DNA of 64,000 bases from Gemmiger formicilis (GCF_024462815.1 NZ_JANGCG010000006.1:98589-162588); one strand, 5' to 3'. Shown: positions 9,378 through 18,343, counted from the first letter of the stretch. Numbers and translations: made by a program. The notes: generated by a model from the letters alone, not told the origin.

Positions 9378-9812
9378 ATGAGTGAAAATGAAATCCGCGT
9401 GCTGTATGTGCAGCCCGGTAAATACCCGGAGGAGCGCACGATTCCCAACACATTAAGGGCATTGCAGGAGCTTGTCGGCGGTGATATTGAATGTTGCCGT
9501 CCGTGGAGAGATAGCGTTTGCGTTATCTGCAACGACTCCGGGAAGATTGACGGTTTGCCGCCTAACCGGCTTTACGGACATACAGATTTTCTTGCAGGTT
9601 CTTTTGTGGTCTGCGGCAATGGCGGAGAAGACTTTATCAGTTTGACTGATAGACAGGTTTTCTTATATGAAAGGCTGTATCATAACCCTGTTGTCTTTCT
9701 CCCCACGCCGCACGGCCTGTTGCCGATGAAATGCACTCCTGAACAATACGAGCAATTCCAGCGCGATGGCAATAAGCTGAAAATCAAACCCATCGACCAC
9801 GGAGAACGCTAA
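9378..9812 (+). CDS. DUF3846 domain protein
   Basis: 144 residues from the ATG at 9378, which has GGAG 8 bases upstream; a GTG at 9369 overlaps the virB4 stop. The pattern (PGKYPEERTIPNTL, LVGGDIECC, CNDSGKIDGLPPNR) matches DUF3846, a small domain common in ICEs and phages of Clostridia with no established function. It follows virB4 within the transfer operon. Confidence 0.75.
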   Translation: MSENEIRVLYVQPGKYPEERTIPNTLRALQELVGGDIECCRPWRDSVCVICNDSGKIDGLPPNRLYGHTDFLAGSFVVCGNGGEDFISLTDRQVFLYERLYHNPVVFLPTPHGLLPMKCTPEQYEQFQRDGNKLKIKPIDHGER

Positions 9813-9834
9813 GAGCATGATTTTACACAAACAA

Positions 9835-9856
9835 AAGGCGGGGTGTCGCCCGCCTT
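9835..9856. other. Perfect hairpin between DUF3846 and DUF6075-like genes
   Basis: AAGGCGGG and CCCGCCTT form an 8-bp stem with a 6-base loop. There is no T-run on the plus side, so it is not a standard forward terminator; on the minus strand it is followed by TTTTGTTTG. It may be an mRNA stability or processing element inside the transfer operon. Confidence 0.5.
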
Positions 9857-9907
9857 AGAATCTCAAAAATATAACCTCATATATAAAGAAAGCAGGAGGA
9901 CACCAGC

Positions 9908-10297
9908 ATGACCGAACCTAAGTTTATGACCCCTGCCCACCGTAGGGCATACTTAACCCACCTCAACCGCTGCAAGGCAATGGACAGCTACCACCGCGCA
10001 CTGATTTACACCCTGACCGCCGTACCCGCGCTTCGCAACAATATTGACGGCTGCTTCGACTTTGAAAAAGACGAAATCAAGCCGGAATCGCTGGCCGCAG
10101 GATGGCAGACCAGCGGCACAACCAAGCTGACACGGTTTGCCTATAATCTTTGGAATGGATACGATGACAAATCCTGTACACCGTATGACCTGTTCGACTG
10201 CTCCTTTGCGCCGTATATGTACGAAGCCGTAAAACTGCGCTACCCGGAATATACGCGACAGTTGGATGATGTGGTAATTGACGATGCCCGGAATTAA
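9908..10297 (+). CDS. DUF6075-like ICE protein
   Basis: 129 residues with an AGGAGGA ribosome site about 8 bases upstream. The pattern MDSYHRALIYTL, a central GWQTSGTTKL, LWNG and a C-terminal LRYPEY is what I remember of the DUF6075 family, which occurs in clostridial mobile elements without known function. It overlaps the following M23 gene by 14 bases. Confidence 0.6.
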   Translation: MTEPKFMTPAHRRAYLTHLNRCKAMDSYHRALIYTLTAVPALRNNIDGCFDFEKDEIKPESLAAGWQTSGTTKLTRFAYNLWNGYDDKSCTPYDLFDCSFAPYMYEAVKLRYPEYTRQLDDVVIDDARN

Positions 10298-11957
10298 TGC
10301 AAAGCGCAAGCAGTTTGTGCGCAAAACACTTATGCGGGCCAAGGTGCAGGGCGAACGCACCGCCGAGCAGCGGCAGGAATCCCCCGAAGAATACGCACAA
10401 ACCGAGGTGCAGCAGGGCATTTCCGATGTGGCTGCCCGTACAGGCAACACCGCCAAAAGCACCGCCCGCATGAGCTACCGCAAGTTTCGTGCAATGCAGG
10501 AGAAGCGGAAAAATCTCACCTTGCAGGGCAGCGCCCAATCTGCATCAAAGCTGACTGAAAAAGAGAAAGTCACTGTTCCCACGCAGACCGAGCGCAGGGA
10601 AATGTTCAAAAAGCAGCGTTTCCGGCAAAAGGCCATCGCAGCCAAAACACCAGCGCCGCAAGCCCCTGTGTCGCCATCGGCCACACCGGCACCGCCGCCC
10701 TACCGAGCCCAAATGCAGCAGCGCTTAAAGCGGCAGCACCTGACCCGCGAGGCTGTGCGCTGCTATCTGCAAAAGCAGACGGCTGCCACAGCGGCGGGCA
10801 ATACCGCTCCCATCGTTACCCACGCACCCAAGTTGCCCACAAGCAGCAATAAACAAGCCACGGTTGACGCAATCAGCCGTGGCTTTCACTATATCACGGC
10901 CAAAATCAAAGCCCTGTTGTCGAAAGCCGTGCGCCGCGCCGCGCAATCGCTGCTGGCTCTGCTGGGCGCGGGCGGCGTGGTGTTGGTGCTGGCGATGGTC
11001 ATTGGCGCGGCTGCAGCGGTGATTGGCTCACCCATGGGCATCCTGTTTGCGGACGAATCTGGCGACCCTAACAGCATCCCCGTTGCCGAAATCGTGGCCG
11101 ACACCAACGCCGACTTCGGCGCGGCCATCAATGACATCGTATCCGCCCACCCGGAGTGCAGCGAAACCACCATCACCTACGACTACGAGGACGGTCATAC
11201 ATGGGCAAGCTACTGGCCGGAGGTGCTGGCCATCTTTGCAGTACATACCAACCTCAACTCTGATAGCGACGTTATCGTTATCAATGCCGCCCAAAAGCAG
11301 CGTATTCAAGACGCCTTTTGGGCTATGCACGAGATCACCTACGAGGTCGAAGAAGTAGACACCACTCCCGAACCCACCGAGGACGACCCCGCCCCGGAGC
11401 AGCAGACGGAATACATCCTGCATATCACCGTCAACAGCAAAACCGTGGATGAACTGGCTGAGTTGTACAATTTCACCCAAGGCCAAAAAGACATATTGCA
11501 CGAACTGCTTTCCGATGAAATGCGCCCTACGCTGCTTGCCCTCTGCGGCGGCATCGGCATCATCGATGATGGCGAGTTATGCTGGCCGCTGCCAGGCCAC
11601 ACCTATATTTCCTGCAATTTTGGTGACGACGACGCTTACGGCAACTCCGGTCATCGCGGCACGGACATTCCCGCGCCGGAGGGAACCCCTATCCTCGCCG
11701 CCCACAGCGGCACGGTCATCATTTCCGGCTGGAACAACAGCTACGGCAACCAAGTTTTGCTGGACAACGGTGCGGGCCTGTCCACGCGATACGCCCACAT
11801 GACGCAAACTGCCGTTACCGCAGGGAAAGCAGTAACGGCAGGGCAGGTTATAGGGTATGTAGGCAATACCGGCGACAGCACAGGTTTTCACCTGCATTTT
11901 GAGGTGATGCAGAATGGTGTGCGTGTGAATCCTATGGATATGGTTTCCGTGCGCTGA
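10284..11957 (+). CDS. Conjugation-associated M23 (LytM-type) peptidoglycan hydrolase
   Basis: 557 residues from ATG 10284 (TTG 10278 is possible). A long basic, low-complexity cytosolic N-terminus is followed by one membrane helix (about residues 220-250), an acidic Pro/Glu-rich linker and a C-terminal M23 domain with GHRGTDIPAPEGTP and HLHFEVMQNG, which carry the zinc ligands. In Gram-positive ICEs this protein plays the VirB1 role, opening the wall for the mating channel. It ends the visible transfer operon. Confidence 0.85.
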   Translation: MPGINAKRKQFVRKTLMRAKVQGERTAEQRQESPEEYAQTEVQQGISDVAARTGNTAKSTARMSYRKFRAMQEKRKNLTLQGSAQSASKLTEKEKVTVPTQTERREMFKKQRFRQKAIAAKTPAPQAPVSPSATPAPPPYRAQMQQRLKRQHLTREAVRCYLQKQTAATAAGNTAPIVTHAPKLPTSSNKQATVDAISRGFHYITAKIKALLSKAVRRAAQSLLALLGAGGVVLVLAMVIGAAAAVIGSPMGILFADESGDPNSIPVAEIVADTNADFGAAINDIVSAHPECSETTITYDYEDGHTWASYWPEVLAIFAVHTNLNSDSDVIVINAAQKQRIQDAFWAMHEITYEVEEVDTTPEPTEDDPAPEQQTEYILHITVNSKTVDELAELYNFTQGQKDILHELLSDEMRPTLLALCGGIGIIDDGELCWPLPGHTYISCNFGDDDAYGNSGHRGTDIPAPEGTPILAAHSGTVIISGWNNSYGNQVLLDNGAGLSTRYAHMTQTAVTAGKAVTAGQVIGYVGNTGDSTGFHLHFEVMQNGVRVNPMDMVSVR

Positions 11958-12049
11958 TATAGGCCGGTCCCCTCTTTTTTACTTGCGATTGGCCTTGAAA
12001 GCTGCAGCAGGCGCTTTTTCCCTGTGCTGCGCGGGCGCTGCTGCCGTTG

Positions 12050-12095
12050 TGCCTATAAAACAGCACCAGCCGTCACGGAGGCGTGACGGCTGGTG
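12050..12095 (-). terminator. Intrinsic terminator of the surface-protein operon
   Basis: Perfect 14-bp stem: CACCAGCCGTCACG (12064-12077) with CGTGACGGCTGGTG (12082-12095), loop GAGG. On the minus strand it is followed by CTGTTTTATAG, so it ends the minus-strand operon. It also separates it from the converging transfer operon. Confidence 0.85.
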
Positions 12096-12121
12096 GGGGT
12101 TATGGCTTTATGGGGTGGGGT

Positions 12122-12613
12122 TTAACCAACGCTGACTTCAAAGGTTACCGTGCCTTTGTAGGTGCCGGAATACACAACGGGATCGGTAATGGCAAACGTA
12201 AGAGTTTCGCTGCCACTTTTGCTAGCAGGCGCGACTTCCAGAACAGTACCATTATCATTAACAGGAGTTTTGTTGGTGCCTTTCGTAACCTTGCAGGGCA
12301 GCGTTGCACCCTCGTCGGTTGTTACATTAAAAGTACCTTTATTTAGCGCAACCTTTACTTTTTTTCCAAAGTCTACAGTCACATCTTTGACTACAATCGT
12401 TGCCGTGCTACTCTTGCTATCGCTATCCAGCGTTACAGATGCCGGGATGGTTACGGTATATTTGGGGGCTACCGTGTAAGTAACGGGTATTGCCTTGCTA
12501 GCCGGGTTCGGGTTGCCGTTAGCGTCGGGTCCAATCTGGTGATCCGCAAACGCGGTGGTTGCGGCGGTGATGGCGAGCGCTGCGGTGAGCAGCAGGGTTA
12601 CAAGCTTTTTCAT
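12122..12613 (-). CDS. Secreted beta-sandwich protein, YTVTIPA module
   Basis: 163 residues: signal peptide (MKKLVTLLLTAALAI, cleavage near AFAD) and one module beginning YTVTIPASVTLDS and ending YSGTYKGTVTFEVSV. The same module occurs in the 159-residue protein at 15584-16063 and at the C-terminus of the 657-residue protein next door. The pattern of alternating hydrophobic strands suggests an immunoglobulin-like fold. No membrane helix or sorting motif is present, so it is either released or held by a partner. Last gene of the operon, 18 bases after its neighbour; AAGGAG precedes the start. Confidence 0.75.
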   Translation of the reverse strand: MKKLVTLLLTAALAITAATTAFADHQIGPDANGNPNPASKAIPVTYTVAPKYTVTIPASVTLDSDSKSSTATIVVKDVTVDFGKKVKVALNKGTFNVTTDEGATLPCKVTKGTNKTPVNDNGTVLEVAPASKSGSETLTFAITDPVVYSGTYKGTVTFEVSVG

Positions 12614-12631
12614 AATGGGGGTTTCTCCTTA

Positions 12632-14605
12632 TTAAGATGCGTTATCAACACTGACGGTAAAGTTTACGGTGCCTTTGTATTCGCCGGAATAGGTTGTGGC
12701 GGGGGCGTTAAACTGCAAGAAAACGGTTTTATTCTTACCGTTCTCGGCAGTCAATACGGTGGCGCCGGGGGTTACCGGGGTTCCGTTGAGGTTGTTTGGG
12801 GTGTCGCCTTTGTTGGTGACGGTATACTCGCATCTGTCAACGACGGTATTGTTCTTGTCTACCTGCGCGACCTCGAACTTGTTGTCAGTTGTTGACACGG
12901 CGACCTTCAACTGCTTGTCAGTCGGCAGGATGACGCCCTCGGCTGTGACGGTCACGGTGCTGCCCAGCTCCACCGTGGCGGGGATGGTCACGGTGTAGGA
13001 AATGCATAGCTGTTTACAGTCGATGCATTTGCCATCCGTGCCGGGGGTGTGGGCTTTGTATGTGCCGTCGGTGTTGCTGTAGCCTGCGGTGCAGGGGGTG
13101 GTCTGGTATACCTTGTCGCCGCCCAGTTTCGGGTAGTCGTCTTCACCGATCTTCTGCCCCCAAACCTGCTCAGCAGGTGTGCCCTCTGTTGTTGCATCGT
13201 TTATCGCTTTTTGCAGCAGGTAAGCCACCTCGCCGCTTTTGAACTCGGCTGCGGTTTTTGAAGTGCCGCTGTCAGCAGTCGTTGCACCTGTATCAAGGTA
13301 ATAGCAATTACGCACAGTGCCGCTGTAGTTCAGACCGCACACGCCGCCGACCTTCGTTGTGCCGGAAACCGTGCCGATGTTATAGCATTCTTGCAAGGTG
13401 CTTTCGGCGTTCTGACCGCACACGCCGCCGACATTTTCTGTGCCGGTAACCGTACCGGTGTTATAGCTTTTTTCCAAGGTGCTGCCGTTGTTGATCAGGC
13501 CGCACACGCCGCCGACATAAAATCCGGCGGAAACCGTACCGGAGTTATAGCATCCATCCACAGTGCCGCTGTCGTTCTTACCGCACACGCCGCCGACATT
13601 CGTTGTGCCGGAAACCGTACCGGTGTTGTGGCAATCCTGTAAGGTACCGCCCTTGTTCCACCCGCAGATGCCACCGACAAACTCGTTTCCGCGCACATAG
13701 GAATCCGCGAGGGTGACATTTTTCACGGTGCCGGTTGCGGTGCCGGTTTTGCCAATGTAGCCGAACAAACCAACGTTGCTCGTATTGCCATCAATGTACA
13801 GCCCGCGGATGGTGTAGCCGCCGCCGTCAAAGGTGCCTGTAAACGGATCGGTGTTTGTGCCAATGGGCGTCCACGATTTGAGGCTGCTGGGGTCGGAAAT
13901 CAAGCTGCCGTCGTCGTTTAATACTTTGTTGTTGACGGTGATGTCCTTCGTCAGCTTGGCATTGACGTTCTTTGCAGCTGGCGTTGCCAGCCAGTATAGG
14001 TCGTCTACGCTGTCGATAACATACCACTCGCCTTCTTTGGTGGGTTCGGGGTAGTTATCCAGCGTTTCCACCGCATCGGCAGGGGCTTCGCCCCACAGCG
14101 CCAGCAGCGCGTTGGCGGCGGCGTCATAGCGCGCAAAATCCAGCCCTGCCAATTGTTCATCGGTAAGGCTTTCTTTGGCATCGTCAATGTCGGTCAGCGC
14201 CTGTTCCACTGCCTCGGCGTTGTCCTCCGTCACTTCGTCCGGCAGGGCGTCGATCATCGCCTGCACCTCTGCCGCAGGGTCGGGGGCTGCCGTGGGTTCC
14301 GCAGACGGCTCCGGGGCAGACGTTGCCGCGGCGTCCGGCGCAGGCGTTTCCTCTGGCGCCGGTGTGGCGGTTGGCTCTGCCGTGGGCTCCGGGGTCGGTG
14401 CTGCCGTGGGGGCAGGCTCTGCCGTGGGGACAGGTTCTTCCACAAGGGCAGGCTCTTCCGTGGGGGCTGGGTCGAGGTTTTCCTGCACGGTGCTTACCTG
14501 CGGCGTTTGCGGCAGGCTCTCGTCCAGCGCCAAAACGCCCAAGGGGCTAAGCTGCAGCAGCAAAGCCACGCTCAGCACGGATGCAAGTATCCGCTTTGCT
14601 TTCAT
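12632..14605 (-). CDS. Secreted GLUG-repeat surface protein with C-terminal YTVTIPA module
   Basis: 657 residues. Signal peptide, then a Pro/Ala/Thr/Glu-rich spacer (about residues 45-110), a helical module starting VQAMIDALPDEVTEDN that is shared with the truncated gene at 16630-17337, then at least five GLUG-type repeats (VGGVCG...GTV..CYN, about residues 290-440) and a C-terminal YTVTIPA module ending YSGEYKGTVNFTVSV. GLUG repeats occur in adhesins and IgA-protease-like proteins. There is no LPXTG-type anchor. Probably part of a cell-surface complex with the neighbouring proteins. Confidence 0.78.
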   Translation of the reverse strand: MKAKRILASVLSVALLLQLSPLGVLALDESLPQTPQVSTVQENLDPAPTEEPALVEEPVPTAEPAPTAAPTPEPTAEPTATPAPEETPAPDAAATSAPEPSAEPTAAPDPAAEVQAMIDALPDEVTEDNAEAVEQALTDIDDAKESLTDEQLAGLDFARYDAAANALLALWGEAPADAVETLDNYPEPTKEGEWYVIDSVDDLYWLATPAAKNVNAKLTKDITVNNKVLNDDGSLISDPSSLKSWTPIGTNTDPFTGTFDGGGYTIRGLYIDGNTSNVGLFGYIGKTGTATGTVKNVTLADSYVRGNEFVGGICGWNKGGTLQDCHNTGTVSGTTNVGGVCGKNDSGTVDGCYNSGTVSAGFYVGGVCGLINNGSTLEKSYNTGTVTGTENVGGVCGQNAESTLQECYNIGTVSGTTKVGGVCGLNYSGTVRNCYYLDTGATTADSGTSKTAAEFKSGEVAYLLQKAINDATTEGTPAEQVWGQKIGEDDYPKLGGDKVYQTTPCTAGYSNTDGTYKAHTPGTDGKCIDCKQLCISYTVTIPATVELGSTVTVTAEGVILPTDKQLKVAVSTTDNKFEVAQVDKNNTVVDRCEYTVTNKGDTPNNLNGTPVTPGATVLTAENGKNKTVFLQFNAPATTYSGEYKGTVNFTVSVDNAS

Positions 14606-14671
14606 TTGGTCCTCCTTATGTATAGGAAACAGCCGGGATGGTCAAAGCCGCCCAGCTTTAAGGCAGTGCAG

Positions 14672-15568
14672 TTACTTTTTTCCTTTTTTGCGCCACAATA
14701 CCACAAACAGCACGGCGGAGCACAGCGCCAGCACCAACAAAAGCGCGGGCCGGGCGGCATCGCCGGTTTGCGGGATACGGAATGTGGGCGCGGTGGTCTG
14801 TGCCGGGGGCGTGGTGGGCGGCGTTTTACCGGCAGGCGTTTGCGCGCTTACCGGCGCGGGAATTGTGCTGGCCTGCAGCGGGGTCAACAGACCGTTGTCC
14901 TCAAGCTGCAGCACCAGATCTACACCGATGCCGCTTTTGTCCACATATATGACCTGCGCACCGCCGCTTACGCTGAGGTAGGTGGTTACGTCCTCGGTCA
15001 GATAGAACGCCATGTACCCCACGACCTTGCCGTTTTCCAGCGCGGTCATGGTGTGGTGGCCGGTTTCGACATCGTCAAAGCGGAAGCTGCCGTCACTGCC
15101 GGTGACACAGGTTTTTAGGGTGGAGCGCAGCTCCAGCGTGACACCGGAAACGGGCGCACCGTTGCGCGTTACCTTACCCTGCACGATGTAGCGGTCACCA
15201 TAAACGGGCGCTGCTGCGCCGGTTTCGATTTGCAGGGTCAAATCCTCATACACGGCGGGCAGCGTGTAATAGCCGCCCTGCACGGAGCCGGTGACATCCG
15301 CCCCGTTGACCAGCAAACGGGTAAGCACCCTGCCGGAATCCGGGCGGACAAGCAGCTGCGGCTGGCTGAGGCGCTCAACCGTGAAGGCCGTGCCGGGCTG
15401 GCCGTTGCAGAACACGGCGGCACCGTCTGCCTGTGCCACGGTAATGGTGTGCGTGCTGGGCACTGTGGTGGTGATTTTTGCCGTGTTGTCGTTGTTATCC
15501 GCAAAGACGGGCAGGCAAAAGCCGAAAACCAGTGCAAGCGCGCATAGCAGACCTGCTAACTTTTTCAC
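14672..15568 (-). CDS. IPQTG-anchored surface protein with carboxypeptidase-regulatory-like domain
   Basis: 298 residues from GTG 15568, six bases after GAGGTG; ATG 15574 and GTG 15577 overlap that site and are less likely. Signal peptide, a beta-rich N-terminal part, a carboxypeptidase-regulatory-like domain (VQGKVTRNGAPVSGVTLELR, GSFRFDDVETGHHT), a Thr/Pro-rich stalk, then IPQTGD, a hydrophobic helix and a RRKKGKK-like basic tail: a sortase signal. It is the only wall-anchored protein of this operon and may hold the unanchored modules. Confidence 0.82.
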   Translation of the reverse strand: MKKLAGLLCALALVFGFCLPVFADNNDNTAKITTTVPSTHTITVAQADGAAVFCNGQPGTAFTVERLSQPQLLVRPDSGRVLTRLLVNGADVTGSVQGGYYTLPAVYEDLTLQIETGAAAPVYGDRYIVQGKVTRNGAPVSGVTLELRSTLKTCVTGSDGSFRFDDVETGHHTMTALENGKVVGYMAFYLTEDVTTYLSVSGGAQVIYVDKSGIGVDLVLQLEDNGLLTPLQASTIPAPVSAQTPAGKTPPTTPPAQTTAPTFRIPQTGDAARPALLLVLALCSAVLFVVLWRKKGKK

Positions 15569-15583
15569 AGACATCACCTCACT

Positions 15584-16063
15584 TTACTGGTAGCGGATTT
15601 CGAAGGTTACAGAGCCCTCGTACTTGCCAGCGGGAACGGTTTTCCAAGCGTTTTCGTCAATATGTACGCTGAGTTGGACTTCTTCGCCTGCCTTGGTAAA
15701 TTCGACAGAGGTGAATTCGGCACCGTCTTTGCGCAGGGTAAAGGGAATCGTATGGGCTGGTTTTGCGGAATCGTGCAGCGGGGTCACCGCTGCGGAAACC
15801 GTAATTTTATGGTTGAGTTCCAGCTGGGCTGCATCAAGGCGCAGGGTGCCTTTCAAGTTGGTGTCGGCGCCGGTGCTGTTGAAGGGAATGTCTGTTGCAG
15901 CCGGAATTGTTACCGTGTAAGAGGGGGCAATGGTAAAGGTGACCGTGGTATCGCAGCTTTTGGGGTCGGATTCCTGTGTAATCTGATTGTTATCCGCCAT
16001 TGCCGGTGCAGCGCACACAGCAGCCATAGCCAAAGCCAAAACAAAAGATGCAAGTTTTTTCAT
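15584..16063 (-). CDS. Secreted beta-sandwich protein, YTVTIPA module (paralogue)
   Basis: 159 residues: signal peptide (MKKLASFVLALAMAAVCA) and one module beginning YTVTIPAATDIPFNS and ending YEGSVTFEIRYQ. It is a diverged paralogue of the protein at 12122-12613. No anchor is visible. AGGAG lies 7 bases before the ATG. It sits between the membrane protein and the IPQTG protein, 15 bases before the start of the latter. Confidence 0.75.
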   Translation of the reverse strand: MKKLASFVLALAMAAVCAAPAMADNNQITQESDPKSCDTTVTFTIAPSYTVTIPAATDIPFNSTGADTNLKGTLRLDAAQLELNHKITVSAAVTPLHDSAKPAHTIPFTLRKDGAEFTSVEFTKAGEEVQLSVHIDENAWKTVPAGKYEGSVTFEIRYQ

Positions 16064-16115
16064 GGGGTTACTCCTATTCTATAACGGTTTGTTGAACAGC
16101 TTGTACCGCTGTGTG

Positions 16116-16643
16116 TTACTGTACGTCCAGCACGGTCACAACATTTGCCCCGTTCATGGCGCTGCCGTCCTGCAGCGAGGCCGTTGTGATGCGCAGCTCC
16201 GCATTGTACTGCCCGGCTGGCAGGGCGCGGTTCAGCGTGATGTTAGTAATCATCTGCCCCGGCTCGACCTGCTTGGAGGTGTAAAGCACCTCGTCGGTGT
16301 CGGTCAGCACCAGTTCAAAGGTGAAATAGCAGGGGTTGCCCTCGGGGTTCAGCAGCGCGACTTCCGCGTCCTGTTTGTTTGCGGGCAGGCTGATGGACGG
16401 ATACCCCGGTATCTTGATGCCCACCGCCTCGCCGTTGCTTTCGGGGGTCTTGTCCGGTAGGGTGTCGCCGCTCCACGCGCTTGTGCCCTCCTGCAAATCC
16501 GGCGTAAAGCCGCTTTCTGCCTGCGTGGGGCGCTGCTGTAAGCCAAACAGCACCGCCGCCGTAATAACGATTACCGCAGCCACCACACCGATAACAATGT
16601 GAATCGGCTTTAAGGTGATTCCGTTTTTCTCATGTCTGCTCAT
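16116..16643 (-). CDS. Single-pass membrane protein with extracellular beta domain
   Basis: 175 residues from ATG 16643, which has GGAAAGGA upstream; a longer frame to 16703 overlaps the preceding gene. A short basic N-terminus, one helix (HIVIGVVAAVIVITAAVLFG, about residues 15-34) and an extracellular part ending in a beta-rich domain with SISLPANKQ and LPAGQYNAELRI. The type II topology fits a membrane-held partner for secreted modules. Similar proteins accompany surface-protein cassettes on clostridial ICEs, from memory; function is unknown. Confidence 0.65.
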   Translation of the reverse strand: MSRHEKNGITLKPIHIVIGVVAAVIVITAAVLFGLQQRPTQAESGFTPDLQEGTSAWSGDTLPDKTPESNGEAVGIKIPGYPSISLPANKQDAEVALLNPEGNPCYFTFELVLTDTDEVLYTSKQVEPGQMITNITLNRALPAGQYNAELRITTASLQDGSAMNGANVVTVLDVQ

Positions 16644-17337
16644 ACAATAGTCCTTTCCGCGTCCGCTCCTCCGGTGATGAAGTTCTTTCATTTGAATAGG
16701 CATTCACCGTGCCGGCATAGGTGAAAGGCACATAGTGCAGGGTGCTGTCCGGCAGATCGCCGTTTGCCGTTCCAGATATGTTCATCGCCGATAGGTCAAA
16801 GTAATAGGTGCCGTCGGGCTTGAGGGAAAACTGCTCGTCAGGCGAATCATTAGCCAATAGCATTGGCGCAGCCAGCGCCCCCAATGCAGCGGCAGCTTCC
16901 GCATACCGGGTCATATCCAGCTCATCGATTTCCTCGTCGGAGAGCTTCTCCTTCGCCTCGTCGATGGCCTCAAGCTGCTCTTTGACTTCCTCGGCGTTCT
17001 CTTCAGTGATTTCTTCTGCGTTCGGTAAACCGTCGATCATGGCCTGTACCTGATCTGCGGCACTCAGCTCTGTGGAACCATTCGGATCATCGGCTCTCTC
17101 GGTGCTGCCGTTTTCGCCGGTTCTGTCCTCAACAGGGATGTATTGACCGCAGTTCTGCGGTATAGCATTCTCCGCTCCACAGACAGGGCATTCCTTGTTC
17201 ATGTTGTCCGTCGTGCAGGCGGTTTCGCAGGTGCAAACAGGTGGCTCTTCCGCACTGTCCTCCGCAAATGCTGTCGTGGGCAGCAACCCTATCAACATCA
17301 CACAGCAGAGTAGAAGACTTAAAATTCGTTTTCTCAT
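16630..17337 (-). CDS. Truncated surface protein (probable remnant of a larger adhesin)
   Basis: 235 residues. Signal peptide, Cys-rich stretch (CTCETACTTDNMNKECPVCG), the same helical module as the 657-residue protein (VQAMIDGLPNAEEITEEN), then the start of a beta domain (FDLSAMNISGTANGDLP) that breaks off after FTYAGTVNAY into an unrelated Ser/Arg/Glu-rich tail. That abrupt end and the overlap with the next gene suggest a deletion joined the 5' part of a long adhesin gene to the next gene. Its ATG overlaps the tetR stop by 4 bases, so it is translationally coupled to the regulator. Confidence 0.6.
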   Translation of the reverse strand: MRKRILSLLLCCVMLIGLLPTTAFAEDSAEEPPVCTCETACTTDNMNKECPVCGAENAIPQNCGQYIPVEDRTGENGSTERADDPNGSTELSAADQVQAMIDGLPNAEEITEENAEEVKEQLEAIDEAKEKLSDEEIDELDMTRYAEAAAALGALAAPMLLANDSPDEQFSLKPDGTYYFDLSAMNISGTANGDLPDSTLHYVPFTYAGTVNAYSNERTSSPEERTRKGLLYEQT

Positions 17338-18047
17338 TTCGTTTTCTCCGTTTCGCTGCCGCTCGACAGCTTAAAATCGTATTTCATTTCCAGCATAGCA
17401 AACAGCTTATACATAACCTCTGTGGCAATCGCCTTGATATCCAGTGTCTGAATAAAGGCAAGCACTTTGGCCTGCTCCTCCTCCGGCACCTTGTACACTC
17501 TCAGTTCCGCCGTCAGAAAGCGGCTGATTTTTCGCTCCAGCGGGAAATGAATGTCACATTTGCGTGCCATATAGCTGCGCATCAGCCCCGCCGTGCCGAT
17601 GTCCATTTCATAAAAATCGCTGTCGGTGTAATCGGGGAAATTCCCGCCGAAAATCTCTTTTAATTCCACCGTGGTATGCACATAGATATATTCCGCCGTA
17701 TCCGGGGCGGTATAGGCTTCGATATAAATCTCCCGCAGATTCTCGTTCAACTCGGTGAGGGTGAGCTGGATCGCCGTATCCACCGCATAGGCATACACCG
17801 ACGGCAGCTTGCTGTCCGCAATGCTTCGTGCCACACCGAACTGACCGTCGAACATCGTTTCAGTCAAATCCAGCAAAATTTTATCCTTGGTCGGAAACAG
17901 ATTCAAATAGCTTCCTCTTGCAACGCCCGCTTCGTCAACAATCTGACTGACCGAGGTGTTTTTATACCCCTGCTCCAAAAAAAGACGAACGCAGGCGGTC
18001 AGGATTTTCTTCCTTGTTTCGCTGCTGCTTCTCCGCAAATAAATCAC
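17334..18047 (-). CDS. TetR/AcrR family regulator of the surface-protein operon
   Basis: 237 residues, GTG start after GGTGAG. The N-terminal helix-turn-helix (about residues 10-55, with SVSQIVDEAGVARGSYLNLFPTK) is typical of TetR; the ligand-binding part is not assigned. It is the first gene of an apparent seven-gene minus-strand operon (18047 down to 12122, gaps of 66 bases or less) and has a palindrome directly after its own -10 box, so it likely represses itself and all downstream surface genes. Confidence 0.88.
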   Translation of the reverse strand: MIYLRRSSSETRKKILTACVRLFLEQGYKNTSVSQIVDEAGVARGSYLNLFPTKDKILLDLTETMFDGQFGVARSIADSKLPSVYAYAVDTAIQLTLTELNENLREIYIEAYTAPDTAEYIYVHTTVELKEIFGGNFPDYTDSDFYEMDIGTAGLMRSYMARKCDIHFPLERKISRFLTAELRVYKVPEEEQAKVLAFIQTLDIKAIATEVMYKLFAMLEMKYDFKLSSGSETEKTK

Positions 18048-18062
18048 CTCACCATAAAAGTG

Positions 18063-18106
18063 TTAGTATTCGTACTAATAATAACATCTCGAGAATGAAA
18101 AGACAA
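18063..18106 (-). promoter_or_regulatory. tetR promoter and palindromic operator
   Basis: On the minus strand TTGTCT (18106-18101), a 17-base spacer and TATTAT (18083-18078) form the promoter. TTAGTA-CGAA-TACTAA (18078-18063) is a perfect 6+6 palindrome that overlaps the -10 edge and the expected start point. This placement fits autorepression by the TetR protein. Confidence 0.7.
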
Positions 18107-18315
18107 GTGGTATTTGAGGTTTTTCTGCGTTGCGTTGAATTGTGCCATTTTCGCCAATGCCGCCTTCTTCCATTACTCACAGAACTTTATGACTTCTTGA
18201 ATACTTCCCGAAAAAGAAAAGCCGCTGTCGCTTTACAGCAGCCTTATCGATAGCGTGTTATGCGTAAATCAAATCGTTTGAAACAATCTCCATATTTGCT
18301 GCTTTGTGGCAATAG
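18107..18315. other. Intergenic stretch between tetR promoter and terminator
   Basis: No supported gene. It contains a weak hairpin near 18222-18245 (GCTGTCG/CAGCAGC-like) and is otherwise featureless to my reading. Confidence 0.4.
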
Positions 18316-18343
18316 AAAAGCGCCGCATCGCTGCGGCGCTTTT
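18316..18343. terminator. Bidirectional intrinsic terminator
   Basis: Perfect 12-bp stem AAAAGCGCCGCA / TGCGGCGCTTTT with loop TCGC. On the minus strand it ends transcription of the 18378-20525 surface gene. Confidence 0.85.
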
